Shown here: piece by piece, positions 25,700 to 34,201 of the stretch
Position numbering within the stretch: position 1 is the first letter of the stretch
How the letters are laid out: each line of letters begins with the position of its first letter
Source of the DNA: Enterococcus pingfangensis
GTDB taxonomy: Bacteria; Bacillota; Bacilli; Lactobacillales; Enterococcaceae
Assembly: GCF_005405205.1 (NCBI RefSeq)
Contig: NZ_BJDP01000005.1
Coordinates: 62,001-126,000 of the forward strand
DNA length: 64,000 nucleotides
Direction: 5' to 3'
The notes under the pieces: generated by a model
What the model was told of the DNA's origin: nothing
Databases searched by the model: none
What the model saw: only the letters and a program-made list of their open reading frames with translations
Position numbers and translations under genes: made by a program

Positions 25700-27295
25700 A
25701 TGAATAAAAGAAAATTTTCAGTTATCGCACTTGTCGCATTGTTTGTCGCATTTTTAGGTGCACCGCTGATCACACAGGCTGACGAAAAAACACCTGATGG
25801 AGAATTGCGCGTTGGGATGGAGGCTGGCTATGCGCCGTTCAACTGGACGCAAAAAGATGATCGAAATGGCGCTGTGCCGATCCAAGGAGACAAAGCGTAT
25901 GCCGGCGGCTACGATGTCCAAATGGCGAAAAAGATCGCCGAGAAGATGAATCGTGAACTAGTCGTAGTCAAAACTGAATGGGACGGTTTGCTGCCTGCTT
26001 TGCAATCAGGCAAAATCGACGCTATCATCGCCGGGATGTCGCCAACTGCTGAACGACGCAAAGAAGTTGATTTTTCTGATCCTTATTATGAATCACAACT
26101 AGTTATCGTTACACGCAAAGATACAAGTTATGCGAAAGCTACTTCTATTAAAGATTTCGCCGGTGCAAAAATCACCGCACAATTAAGTACGTTTCATTAT
26201 GATGTGATCCCGCAGATCCCTGATGTGGAAAAACAAAGTGCCATGGATAATTTTCCAGCAATGCGGGTCGCTTTAGAATCTGGTACGATCGATGGTTATG
26301 TCAGCGAACGACCTGAAGGCGTAACGGCTGAAAGTGTCAACCCAGATTTAAAAATGGTGGAATTCGATGAAGCAAACGGCTTCCAAACAAATCCAGAAGA
26401 TGTTCAAGTTTCAGTCGGTATGCGCAAAGGCGATACTGACATCGCACAAGTAAACCAAATTTTAGCTGGGATTTCACAAGATGATCGGGTCGACATCATG
26501 GACCAAGCAATCAAAGATCAACCAGCAGCAGATGAAACAGAAAGCTCGTCTGGCAAAAAAGAAAATGTTTTTGTCCGTATCTTGAAACAAAATGGTTCGA
26601 TGTTCTTGCGTGGGACCGGTGTAACTTTATTGTTGGCGATTGTTGGTACGACCGTCGGAACATTGATTGGATTATTAGTCGGCGTCTTTCGGACAATTCC
26701 CGAATCAGCAAACCGCACAAAACGCGGACTGCAAAAAGTCTTCGGCTGGTTGTTGAATGCCTATATCGAAATTTTCCGCGGAACACCGATGATCGTTCAA
26801 TCAGCGGTTATCTACTACGGGATCGCGATGGCTTTTGGGATCGATTTGAATCGGATAGCGGCCGCTTTATTCATTGTTTCTATTAATACGGGTGCCTATA
26901 TGTCTGAGATCGTCCGCGGCGGGATCTTCGCTGTGGATCAAGGACAATTCGAAGCCGCTCATGCAATCGGTATGACTCATGGCCAAACAATGCGCAAAGT
27001 CGTGTTGCCGCAAGTATTGCGTAATATCTTACCGGCGACCGGGAATGAATTGATCATCAATATCAAAGATACTTCCGTATTGAGTATCATCTCTGTTTCT
27101 GAATTATTCTTCCAAGGTAAATCAGCAGCAGGAACCAACTACATGTTCTTCCAAACATACTTCATCATTTGTGTGATTTACTTCGTCTTAACGTTCACAG
27201 CTTCTCGTATTTTGCGGGCAGTTGAGAAGAAGATGGATGGTCCTTCAGCTTATGTTCGTTTAGATGATGTTGACACAGCAGTTGAAGACAACTAA
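25700..27295 (+). CDS. amino-acid ABC transporter, substrate-binding and permease domains fused (probable lysine uptake)
   Basis: A 531-aa fusion: signal-type N-terminus (1-27), periplasmic-type binding domain SBP_bac_3 (about 30-275), then a HisM/GlnP-type permease (about 290-525) with the conserved loop EAAHAIGMTHGQTMRKVVLPQ that docks the ATPase. Family members are usually called glutamine or polar-amino-acid transporters; the lysine riboswitch in front argues for lysine or basic amino acids (the LysXY type predicted in lactobacilli). Ribosome binding site AAAGGGAG. The ATPase gene follows. Confidence 0.93.
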   Translation: MNKRKFSVIALVALFVAFLGAPLITQADEKTPDGELRVGMEAGYAPFNWTQKDDRNGAVPIQGDKAYAGGYDVQMAKKIAEKMNRELVVVKTEWDGLLPALQSGKIDAIIAGMSPTAERRKEVDFSDPYYESQLVIVTRKDTSYAKATSIKDFAGAKITAQLSTFHYDVIPQIPDVEKQSAMDNFPAMRVALESGTIDGYVSERPEGVTAESVNPDLKMVEFDEANGFQTNPEDVQVSVGMRKGDTDIAQVNQILAGISQDDRVDIMDQAIKDQPAADETESSSGKKENVFVRILKQNGSMFLRGTGVTLLLAIVGTTVGTLIGLLVGVFRTIPESANRTKRGLQKVFGWLLNAYIEIFRGTPMIVQSAVIYYGIAMAFGIDLNRIAAALFIVSINTGAYMSEIVRGGIFAVDQGQFEAAHAIGMTHGQTMRKVVLPQVLRNILPATGNELIINIKDTSVLSIISVSELFFQGKSAAGTNYMFFQTYFIICVIYFVLTFTASRILRAVEKKMDGPSAYVRLDDVDTAVEDN

Positions 27296-27390
27296 TTCTC
27301 GTCCATTTTAATTGGTAAATGTTGCTTTGGATTTAGCGAACGGCTGAAGTTTCAGCGAAAATGATTTTGAATCGAATAAGGAGGATCATT

Positions 27391-28134
27391 ATGAGCAGTA
27401 TCATTGAAATTGAACATTTGAAAAAAAGTTTCGGCGATAATCTCGTCTTAAAAGATATCAGCATGAACGTCAACAAAGGAGAAGTCGTGACCATCATCGG
27501 TGCATCCGGTTCTGGTAAATCGACGCTGCTGCGGTGTATTAATTTATTGGAGACACCGACTGACGGAAAAATCATGTACCAAGGAGAAAATGTTTTGACC
27601 CCCGGTTATAACTTGCCAAAATACCGGACGCATTTAGGAATGGTTTTCCAATCATTCAATCTCTTCAACAATATGAATGTTTTGCAAAACTGTACGAGCG
27701 GGCAAATGACTGTCTTAGGCAGAAAAGAAGCAGAAGCCAAAAAAATCGCATTGGAAAACTTGGAAAAAGTTGGCATGGATCGTTTTATCGATGCCAAACC
27801 AGCACAACTTTCCGGCGGACAAAAACAACGGGTCGCGATTGCACGTGCGTTATCGATGAATCCGGAAGTAATGTTGTTTGATGAACCGACTTCTGCGCTT
27901 GATCCAGAAATGGTCGGCGATGTGTTGCAGATCATGAAAAAATTAGCAGAAAGCGGCTTGACGATGGTGATCGTTACCCACGAAATGGCTTTTGCCAAAG
28001 AAGTTTCTGATCGGGTGATCTTCATGGATAAAGGCGTCATTGCCGAAGAAGGCAGCTCAGAAGACATCTTTGTTCATCCAAAAGAAGCTCGAACCAAAGA
28101 ATTCTTACATCGAGTATTGCATCCGCAACCTTAA
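27391..28134 (+). CDS. amino-acid ABC transporter ATP-binding protein
   Basis: ATPase partner of the fused binding-permease protein (247 aa). Walker [10 protein letters not shown] (37-45), Q-loop VFQSFNLF, signature LSGGQKQR, Walker [15 protein letters not shown] and the switch His in VTHEMAFA are all present, as in GlnQ/HisP-type ATPases. The start [10 protein letters not shown] has AAGGAGG upstream; an in-frame ATG 30 bases earlier lacks one. It lies 95 bp after the permease gene, ends in a terminator, and shares lysine control. Confidence 0.95.
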   Translation: MSSIIEIEHLKKSFGDNLVLKDISMNVNKGEVVTIIGASGSGKSTLLRCINLLETPTDGKIMYQGENVLTPGYNLPKYRTHLGMVFQSFNLFNNMNVLQNCTSGQMTVLGRKEAEAKKIALENLEKVGMDRFIDAKPAQLSGGQKQRVAIARALSMNPEVMLFDEPTSALDPEMVGDVLQIMKKLAESGLTMVIVTHEMAFAKEVSDRVIFMDKGVIAEEGSSEDIFVHPKEARTKEFLHRVLHPQP

Positions 28135-28136
28135 AA

Positions 28137-28173
28137 AAAAACGCGACAGAAATTCCTTCTGTCGCGTTTTTTT
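28137..28173 (+). terminator. terminator of the lysine transporter operon
   Basis: AACGCGACAGAA/TTCTGTCGCGTT with flanking A and T runs, directly after the ATPase stop codon. Confidence 0.92.
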
Positions 28174-28359
28174 AATAATATACAACAATAACACCCGTGA
28201 GTGTTCAAATAACTTGTATAAAAAACAGAAAAATGAACACAACTTCTCTATTTAGAAACGCTGTCAATCGCAATCTGGTCGTTTTTTGCTTTCTTTCTTA
28301 GAAGAACATGAAATTTATTTTTTCCTGTATAATTTTACCCGCTCTTTATCAATTAATAA
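28174..28359. other. intergenic spacer before the Mga-like regulator
   Basis: A/T-rich spacer. I see no ORF, RNA or repeat apart from the promoter that follows. Confidence 0.4.
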
Positions 28360-28388
28360 CTGACAGGTTTATGTAAATAAAGTACAAT
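28360..28388 (+). promoter_or_regulatory. promoter of the Mga-like regulator
   Basis: CTGACA (28360-28365), 17-bp spacer, TACAAT (28383-28388), 62 bp before the start codon. Confidence 0.7.
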
Positions 28389-28450
28389 ATAAGAGAATAT
28401 GCTTAAAAAAATTCAGATTAATAACCTTATTTAATAAAGGGGGAAAAAAG

Positions 28451-29953
28451 ATGTTATACGAGGAACTTATGTTTGATACGTCGCTCCTCTTACGTTTTAG
28501 TATCTTTAAATACTTGAACCAATCGACTAAAAAAGTTTTGGCGATCAGCCAATTGTCAGAAGACTTAGATTTAAATTATCAACAAAGCGTTATCGAATTA
28601 AATGAAATAGATCAAGAATTAGCAGAAATCCGGCCAAATTATGAATCGATCATGATGCGGGCAGGGAAAGTAAATCTGGAAAATCTGAACGCTTCAATTG
28701 ATGAGTACCGCTATCACCTGCTGCAACAAGCGGTGCCTTTTCAATTTATTTTATATTTCTTGAATGAAGAAGAACCTACGATTGAACAATTTTGTGAGAA
28801 ATACTTTGTGAGCCGCTCCACCGTTTCCCGTAAGATCGATAAACTAAAAAAACATTTAAAACGTTTCAATATTCGTTTTACTTATACCGAAGCTGGGATG
28901 TCTGGTGATGAACGCTTGATCCGGTTAGCTTTATTTGATCTTTTATGGCTTGGAACCCGCGGGATTGAATGTCCGGTGAACGTTGAGCCGCATCAATTAA
29001 ATCGGCTAGTCGACAGTTATAAAGATTATTTTCCGTTGTCACGGACCTATTTTGGTACGCAAGAACTCAGATTATTCGCTGCTATCGATTTGATCCGCAT
29101 CAAAAATAAAAAGTTTGTCAAATACGATCCGCGCTATAATTTCTTGATGAAGGACAATTCGTATTATGATTTTACGTCATTGCGTGAGCTGATCGATGTT
29201 CCGATGACAACGCGTCAGTTGAAAGGCGAAGCTAGCTTTATTTATTTCTTAGCACATTTTGCGCCGTTCTATACAATTCGCGAGGACCAAAGTTTAAAAC
29301 AAGCATTGCATGATTTTGATGCTAGACAAAACCCCGTGAACGACTTTGTCATGGAGTTCCGTAATTTTGCGAAAAAAGCATTGTTTCCCGATCGAACCGA
29401 AATAATGGACGATCCATTGGTCATCGCCAATTTACTGAATATCACTTTCGGCTACTTTATTTTCCGGCAGCCGTTTCCAAATATCATTGATTTAGTAATG
29501 GATCCAAACGAGAAACAAACGCGCGGAGAATATATTTTGTTCCAAAATATCCAAAACTTTATCCAAATGGCAAAAGACAATCCGTCTTACAGCTTTATCA
29601 GCTCCGTTCATCCATTGATTACACGGGCGTTCAAACGATTGCTATTGCCGTATTTCAACCAGTTTCCTTACACCCATAATCTAAAAATCGGGATCGCTTT
29701 AGAACACAACGCTATCTTTGTCCGCGAATTGTATCGCTTTTTAGAAGATTTGCGCTTTGTCGATGCGGAGCCGTATGATATTTCCTTGAAGGATGATTAT
29801 GATTTGATTATCAGTACTTCATCGCTGTTGAAAAAAGAAAAACCCAATATTCCATTGTATCAATTGGACTTTCCTTATACAAAGGCCGAACTTATCTCCT
29901 TGTATTTGGATCTGCGCAGCATTTACGATAAAAAAAATCGGGTCTACGAATAA
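28451..29953 (+). CDS. Mga-family helix-turn-helix transcriptional regulator
   Basis: A 500-aa regulator resembling Mga/AtxA proteins. A helix-turn-helix lies at about 110-135 (FCEKYFVSRSTVSRKIDKL), a second weaker one near the N-terminus, and the long central part would hold PTS-like regulatory domains; the C-terminal part resembles an EIIB-like fold. Ribosome binding site AAAGGGGG. Its target is unknown; the neighbours are the lysine transporter upstream and the triplicated small-RNA locus downstream. It ends in a TGTGACAA-core terminator. Confidence 0.8.
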   Translation: MLYEELMFDTSLLLRFSIFKYLNQSTKKVLAISQLSEDLDLNYQQSVIELNEIDQELAEIRPNYESIMMRAGKVNLENLNASIDEYRYHLLQQAVPFQFILYFLNEEEPTIEQFCEKYFVSRSTVSRKIDKLKKHLKRFNIRFTYTEAGMSGDERLIRLALFDLLWLGTRGIECPVNVEPHQLNRLVDSYKDYFPLSRTYFGTQELRLFAAIDLIRIKNKKFVKYDPRYNFLMKDNSYYDFTSLRELIDVPMTTRQLKGEASFIYFLAHFAPFYTIREDQSLKQALHDFDARQNPVNDFVMEFRNFAKKALFPDRTEIMDDPLVIANLLNITFGYFIFRQPFPNIIDLVMDPNEKQTRGEYILFQNIQNFIQMAKDNPSYSFISSVHPLITRAFKRLLLPYFNQFPYTHNLKIGIALEHNAIFVRELYRFLEDLRFVDAEPYDISLKDDYDLIISTSSLLKKEKPNIPLYQLDFPYTKAELISLYLDLRSIYDKKNRVYE

Positions 29954-29989
29954 AGATTGCAGCAGTCGGCAGCTTTATGAATAAGAGAC

Positions 29990-30024
29990 GGGTGTGACAA
30001 GATTTTTGTCACACTCTTTTTTTT
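29990..30024 (+). terminator. terminator of the Mga-like gene (TGTGACAA-core family)
   Basis: GGGTGTGACAA...TTGTCACACTC (G.U closing) followed by TTTTTTTT, 36 bp after the stop codon. Confidence 0.92.
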
Positions 30025-30123
30025 GATCAAATCCTGTCTTTTTTCCAGCATTAAAAGCAGATTGTTGTTTTTAAAGGCTCTGCCGGCATAGTTTTTGAGA
30101 ATTAATAGTTTCGCTATTTTTTC

Positions 30124-30155
30124 ATCACATTTTATTCATAACTAGTTGCTATTAT
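30124..30155 (+). promoter_or_regulatory. sRNA-1 promoter with direct-repeat operator
   Basis: ATCACA (30124-30129), 5 bp, TTCATA (30135-30140), 9 bp, extended -10 TGC-TATTAT (30147-30155). No consensus -35 is present; the direct repeat occupies its place, suggesting an activator. Confidence 0.65.
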
Positions 30156-30161
30156 ATAGAC

Positions 30162-30240
30162 ATACCAACAAACAACCCTAACACTTTTTCATTTTTTAAC
30201 TCCTCTACTCATCGGCCACCCACCGATGGGTTCTTTTTTT
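30162..30240 (+). ncRNA. small RNA copy 1 of a tandem triplet
   Basis: Predicted RNA of about 80 nt: an A/C-rich unpaired 5' part (ACCAACAAACAACCC), a U-rich stretch, AACTCCTC and a terminator hairpin CTCATCGG/CCGATGGG with loop CCACCCA and a U tail. There is no plausible ORF. The same plan recurs 183 and 366 bp downstream. Confidence 0.7.
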
Positions 30241-30306
30241 GTCCGCTCATCAGTTAAAATATCTTCCATTTTCTTTAAAATTATTTTATTTTTATGGCAA
30301 ACTTCA

Positions 30307-30338
30307 TTCACAAATAATTCACAACTAGTTGCTATTAT
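30307..30338 (+). promoter_or_regulatory. sRNA-2 promoter with direct-repeat operator
   Basis: TTCACA (30307-30312), 5 bp, TTCACA (30318-30323), 9 bp, extended -10 TGC-TATTAT (30330-30338). This is the most perfect of the three operators. Confidence 0.7.
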
Positions 30339-30344
30339 ATAGAC

Positions 30345-30422
30345 ATACCAACAAACAACCCTAACACTTTTTCATTTTTAACTCCTTTGCTCGTCGGCCA
30401 CCCACCGATGAGCTCTTTTTTT
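30345..30422 (+). ncRNA. small RNA copy 2 of a tandem triplet
   Basis: About 78 nt with the same A/C-rich 5' part, AACTCCTTT (complement of the Shine-Dalgarno AAAGGAG) and terminator GCTCGTCGG/CCGATGAGC with loop CCACCCA. A G.U pair replaces the A-U pair of copy 3, so the stem is conserved while its sequence varies. Confidence 0.72.
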
Positions 30423-30489
30423 ATTTAACAGGCTCACGCGATTAAATTGCATTTTCTTTAATAATTTTTAATTTTTTTGACAAACTTCG

Positions 30490-30521
30490 TTCACAAATAA
30501 TTCATAATTAGTTGCTATTAT
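30490..30521 (+). promoter_or_regulatory. sRNA-3 promoter with direct-repeat operator
   Basis: TTCACA (30490-30495), 5 bp, TTCATA (30501-30506), 9 bp, extended -10 TGC-TATTAT (30513-30521). A TTGACA lies further upstream (30477-30482) but is too far from the -10 to be its -35. Confidence 0.68.
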
Positions 30522-30527
30522 ATAAGC

Positions 30528-30606
30528 ATACCAACAAACAACCCTAACACTTTTTCATTTTTTAACTCCTTTGCTCATCGGCCACCCACCGATGAGCTCT
30601 TTTTTT
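30528..30606 (+). ncRNA. small RNA copy 3 of a tandem triplet
   Basis: About 79 nt, same layout, with AACTCCTTT and terminator GCTCATCGG/CCGATGAGC, loop CCACCCA, then TCTTTTTTTT. The spacing of the three -10 elements is exactly 183 bp each. Confidence 0.72.
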
Positions 30607-30620
30607 GTCGATAAATCTTA

Positions 30621-30737
30621 AAAAGGCTATGACAAAAATTTTGTCATAGCCTTTTTTGAATAAATGGTGTTCCATTCTTCAAATATCAGCCAAAAATTTC
30701 ACAAAAATTTGAAAAGGAATTCTCGCAAATTCCGGCT
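30621..30737 (-). repeat. dispersed repeat D with ATGACAA-core hairpin
   Basis: The hairpin AAAGGCTATGACAA...TTGTCATAGCCTTT (30622-30653) is flanked by A and T runs, so it can terminate both sRNA-3 read-through and, on the minus strand, transcription of the ABC operon. The tail (minus strand: AAATTTTTGTGAAATTTTT, GGAACACCATTTATTC) closely matches the element at 45540. Confidence 0.75.
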
Positions 30738-30785
30738 TATTTCTTAAAGTCATTCACTTCTACAACCGCTTGTTTGACTATTCAA

Positions 30786-31505
30786 TCAGACTTCCAACAT
30801 TTTTTCTGCGATCTGAGCTTCCGAACCAACAAAATTTTTCAACCGATCATAGATTTGGCCATCTTTTAAGAAGATGACTTCACGAGCGGCTTGTGCAACC
30901 TTGCTGTCATGGGTAATCATCACGATAGTAATGCCTAATTCTTGATTGATCTGCTGAAAAATTTTGATTACTTCGGCTCCTGCATTGCTGTCTAAATTCC
31001 CTGTCGGTTCATCTGCAAAAATGATCTGCGGCTCATTCATCAACGCTCGACAAATCGCTGCCCGCTGTTTTTCACCTACGGACAACTCATGCGGCAGCTT
31101 ATCCATCAAATGTTCAATTCGCAACACTTTGAAAAAAGGTTCCATTCGCACTAGCGCTTTTTCGGTTGCTTGCTTATCTAGGATCGCTGGCAAAAGAATA
31201 TTTTCCCGTACAGTGATACTTTCCATCAAGTTGAAATCTTGAAAGACGAAACCGATTTTTTGTCTGCGAATGTCGGAGATCTCATCGGGAAAAAGTTCTT
31301 GGACCGGTCTGTCTTCAAATAAGACTTCTCCGGCAGTCGGCGGTTGCATCAGACCTAAGATCTTTAACAACGTTGTTTTGCCGCAGCCAGAACGCCCCAT
31401 AATACAAGTGAAATCACCCGCTTCGATCGTCAGGTCCAGTCCCTTCAATACTTCTTGCTGATTGTATGTTTTAGTGATTGCTGAAGCTTTGATGATTGAA
31501 TTCAT
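30786..31505 (-). CDS. ABC transporter ATP-binding protein (BceA/LolD-like)
   Basis: Cytoplasmic ATPase (239 aa) with Walker A GRSGCGKTT (37-45), Q-loop FVFQDFNLME, Walker B IIFADEPTGNLDS and the switch His in ITHDSKVA. The Q-loop region GFVFQDFNLMESITVRENI is typical of BceA-type peptide-antibiotic transporters. The signature loop reads ELSVGEKQR rather than LSGGQ. It lies 4 bp after the permease gene. No two-component system adjoins, so the function (antimicrobial peptide sensing or release, or lipoprotein handling) is unresolved. Confidence 0.88.
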   Translation of the reverse strand: MNSIIKASAITKTYNQQEVLKGLDLTIEAGDFTCIMGRSGCGKTTLLKILGLMQPPTAGEVLFEDRPVQELFPDEISDIRRQKIGFVFQDFNLMESITVRENILLPAILDKQATEKALVRMEPFFKVLRIEHLMDKLPHELSVGEKQRAAICRALMNEPQIIFADEPTGNLDSNAGAEVIKIFQQINQELGITIVMITHDSKVAQAAREVIFLKDGQIYDRLKNFVGSEAQIAEKMLEV

Positions 31506-31509
31506 TTAC

Positions 31510-33933
31510 TTACCTCCACTTTTTAATTCTGCGATAAATAAAATGAGCGATGAGTTTCCAGCCCACCGAGTAGAGCGCGTAATCTAGCAAAAAGACGCGG
31601 CTAAATTGCTGCCAGTCTGTGATTGAAAAGAAACGCAAATGCCCCATGATCCCAATAAACCCAAGACTCAATAACAGACCGCTGATGATCGGTACACAGA
31701 TAAAAAGATTCACTTGTTGCTTCAACACCCTATGCTGTTCTTTTTGCCGCATCCCTAGTTGATCTAATAACTTCCTTTGTGCTATCAAACTGCGCTGTTC
31801 ACTTTCAAATTTCGCTATTAAGATCCCCGCATTCATAAAGACACAAACAACTAATGTAAAAATTAACAGCAAGACTTGCAGCTGATTTTCAGTGACCACA
31901 TTATTTCTCCGCTGGCTTCTTTCATACACAGGCTTGATCGTCGTATCCCAACGCTGATCATCTTCATATTTTTTCTGCAAAAAGGTCAGCGACGTCGCCA
32001 GTTTTTTATCACCGTCAATCAAAAATAATTGGTTGGGCTGTTTTTCTTGAACCAATCCGCCGAATTCCTCATCGGAAAAGACTAGGATATTCTCTTGCAA
32101 TCCGCGTTGGAACATTCCCGTCAAGATCAAACGTTCTTGACTTTTGATCTGACGCATTGGAAAAATCAAATCGACATTTGTTGTATTATACTGTTCCAGC
32201 GGCGTCCCGACTCGCAGACGTGGACGTATACTTTGCGGATCCCAATCGATCGGCTGCCCGCGGATACTGATTGCTTGTTGGTAAACAACATGCCATTGCC
32301 CTTTTTTCAAATTTAAAGGTCGCTTATCCAAATGCTTTGCCTGCCGTAATTGTTGATACGTTGATTCAGATATTCCAATATGCTGACCTTGGATAAACAT
32401 CACCGGCCGCACCGTTCCAAAAACTTCCCATTCAGAATCACCATCAACCGACGTTACAGGAAAGAAAGGATATTTTTCCCACGAAACCTCGGCACGATCC
32501 AGGACAGTTTCAACTTGCTGGACTTCGGGTCGTTTGACTTTGGCCACTAATTCATAGGGAAATAACTCCGCGGCTGTGGTCAACTGAAAAGTCACTAAAC
32601 GCGGCAAGAAGAACCCAGTTGCTAAAACTTGCAACAAAGCAGCTAAGATCAATACCTTGATGCTTTTATGAAAACGATAAAACAAATCAGTGCGGGAAAG
32701 TAATAATGCTTGTTTGCCGCGATTATGTTTGACGTAAAGCCCTCCGACACCAAAAAACAGTCCCCACAAGGCGATGATCAGCGGACCGATCACTAATACT
32801 GTCTCAGTTGACTTGCGCCGATCGAACCACCAGAAAGTAATCGCTAATGCAATTAAACCAATCAGTAAAAACCACGGCGTTAAACGCTGATTTGGGTGAT
32901 CAGATTTTGCAGATGCTTGGGGGCTGAATTGAAGTAGCCGCACGATTTTTTCTTGATGGAAAGCCATCGCAAGAATTACTAACCCCGCATACAACAGCAA
33001 TGCCCAACCAAAACCGCTCCCTTTAGTGATCAATAAGCTAAGTATCCCGCCAAGCAGAACACCGGCCAACGCACAAAAACTAAATTCCTCCAGCAGCATG
33101 GTCAAAAAAGTTCTTTTGCGAATCCCTAACTGAATAAATAAATTCATTTGTTTTGCTTTAAAGTCGATATACAATCCATCCATAAACGATAAAAACAATA
33201 AAAACAACAATAAGAGGATTCCACCAGATTCGATAAAGATCCGCAAAAGGCCGGTCTTATCAAAAATTGCGTCTTGCGTGTGCGTGTGACTAAATTTTTG
33301 ATACGTGAAAAAGAGGATGACTAACGCAAAAAAGGTCACAGCATTCGCAAAGATCAATAACCAGTAATTTTTCTGATAATAACGAAAATTTTTGCGAATG
33401 ATCTGATGAAACTCCGGCGGATAGTTGCCTGGAAAAGCTAAGCGTCGTTGGCGATCTGCTTTGTAGGCTTTTTCTTTTTCCTGCAGCTTCGCATACTTTC
33501 GATCACGTTCGATCTTATCTTCCAAATACCGATTCAAAAGAAATTCTACTGCACAGACGATCAAGATCAGTCCCAGCCAAATACTGCTGGAATAAAACTG
33601 GATAAAAATTAGATAGAAAAAGATCGTAAAATACAACCAAGCCGTTTTAAATGATTGCAACCACCCAATTCTCCGCTGAAATTTGATAAGTGCGGCATCG
33701 AACACATAGAGCACGGTCAAAAGTAAAAAAATCCCTGTACCGACTAAAACACCGATTCCGGCAGCAAATTCTGTTTGCCAAAAACCAAGAAAATCCCCGC
33801 TCATTAAACTATCGAGCCAGACACCGATCAAACTAAACGACTGATTTTTTCCGCCGATTAGTTTAAGAAACACAGTGATTGCTAAAATCCCATAACCGGC
33901 GATGATCGAAATCCGGTCCATTCTTTTTTGCAT
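31510..33933 (-). CDS. large ABC transporter permease with FtsX-like domains
   Basis: An 807-aa membrane protein. About four membrane segments fall in residues 1-130, a charged cytoplasmic loop follows (about 135-175), then FtsX-like segments, a large extracellular domain (roughly 450-680) and a C-terminal membrane block. Start taken at MQKRMDRISII with GGGGTGG upstream; a GTG three codons earlier is less likely. It pairs with the ATPase gene downstream. Size and layout suggest a BceB/MacB-like mechanotransmitter or exporter; the substrate is unknown. Confidence 0.8.
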   Translation of the reverse strand: MQKRMDRISIIAGYGILAITVFLKLIGGKNQSFSLIGVWLDSLMSGDFLGFWQTEFAAGIGVLVGTGIFLLLTVLYVFDAALIKFQRRIGWLQSFKTAWLYFTIFFYLIFIQFYSSSIWLGLILIVCAVEFLLNRYLEDKIERDRKYAKLQEKEKAYKADRQRRLAFPGNYPPEFHQIIRKNFRYYQKNYWLLIFANAVTFFALVILFFTYQKFSHTHTQDAIFDKTGLLRIFIESGGILLLLFLLFLSFMDGLYIDFKAKQMNLFIQLGIRKRTFLTMLLEEFSFCALAGVLLGGILSLLITKGSGFGWALLLYAGLVILAMAFHQEKIVRLLQFSPQASAKSDHPNQRLTPWFLLIGLIALAITFWWFDRRKSTETVLVIGPLIIALWGLFFGVGGLYVKHNRGKQALLLSRTDLFYRFHKSIKVLILAALLQVLATGFFLPRLVTFQLTTAAELFPYELVAKVKRPEVQQVETVLDRAEVSWEKYPFFPVTSVDGDSEWEVFGTVRPVMFIQGQHIGISESTYQQLRQAKHLDKRPLNLKKGQWHVVYQQAISIRGQPIDWDPQSIRPRLRVGTPLEQYNTTNVDLIFPMRQIKSQERLILTGMFQRGLQENILVFSDEEFGGLVQEKQPNQLFLIDGDKKLATSLTFLQKKYEDDQRWDTTIKPVYERSQRRNNVVTENQLQVLLLIFTLVVCVFMNAGILIAKFESEQRSLIAQRKLLDQLGMRQKEQHRVLKQQVNLFICVPIISGLLLSLGFIGIMGHLRFFSITDWQQFSRVFLLDYALYSVGWKLIAHFIYRRIKKWR

Positions 33934-33965
33934 GACACCCACCCCAATGATCTTTTCTACTTATT

Positions 33966-33993
33966 ATCATAGCAGAAGACGACCATTCTGAAA
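33966..33993 (-). promoter_or_regulatory. promoter of the ABC operon
   Basis: TTTCAG (33988-33993), 16-bp spacer ending in TGC, -10 TATGAT (33966-33971) on the minus strand. Confidence 0.6.
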
Positions 33994-34160
33994 GCGTTTC
34001 TTCAAATTCCTTTGAGCCGTAAAAAAATTTCAACGGATTGAAATGAACACTTATAACTTTTCCGACATACCCATTCAAAGAAACAACTAAAATAAATCAT
34101 GGTCTGACTAAATTTGACTTAGCTCTTCACAAACTGCAAGAAGTTGGATTAGCAACTCAC

Positions 34161-34190
34161 AAAAAAATAGGTACCCCGCGTGGAGTACCT
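34161..34190 (-). terminator. glmU-prs operon terminator
   Basis: AGGTACTCC/GGGGTACCT hairpin followed by TATTTTTTT on the minus strand, 11 bp after the prs stop codon. Confidence 0.88.
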
Positions 34191-34201
34191 AGTGGATAGA
34201 A

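Noticed and set aside
27606-28067. 153-codon minus-strand frame inside the ABC ATPase gene
   Set aside because: Mirror of conserved coding sequence; no start signal or homology.
30121-30606. CRISPR-like array from three regular repeats
   Set aside because: Only three units of 183 bp with promoters and terminators; no short repeats and spacers and no cas genes.
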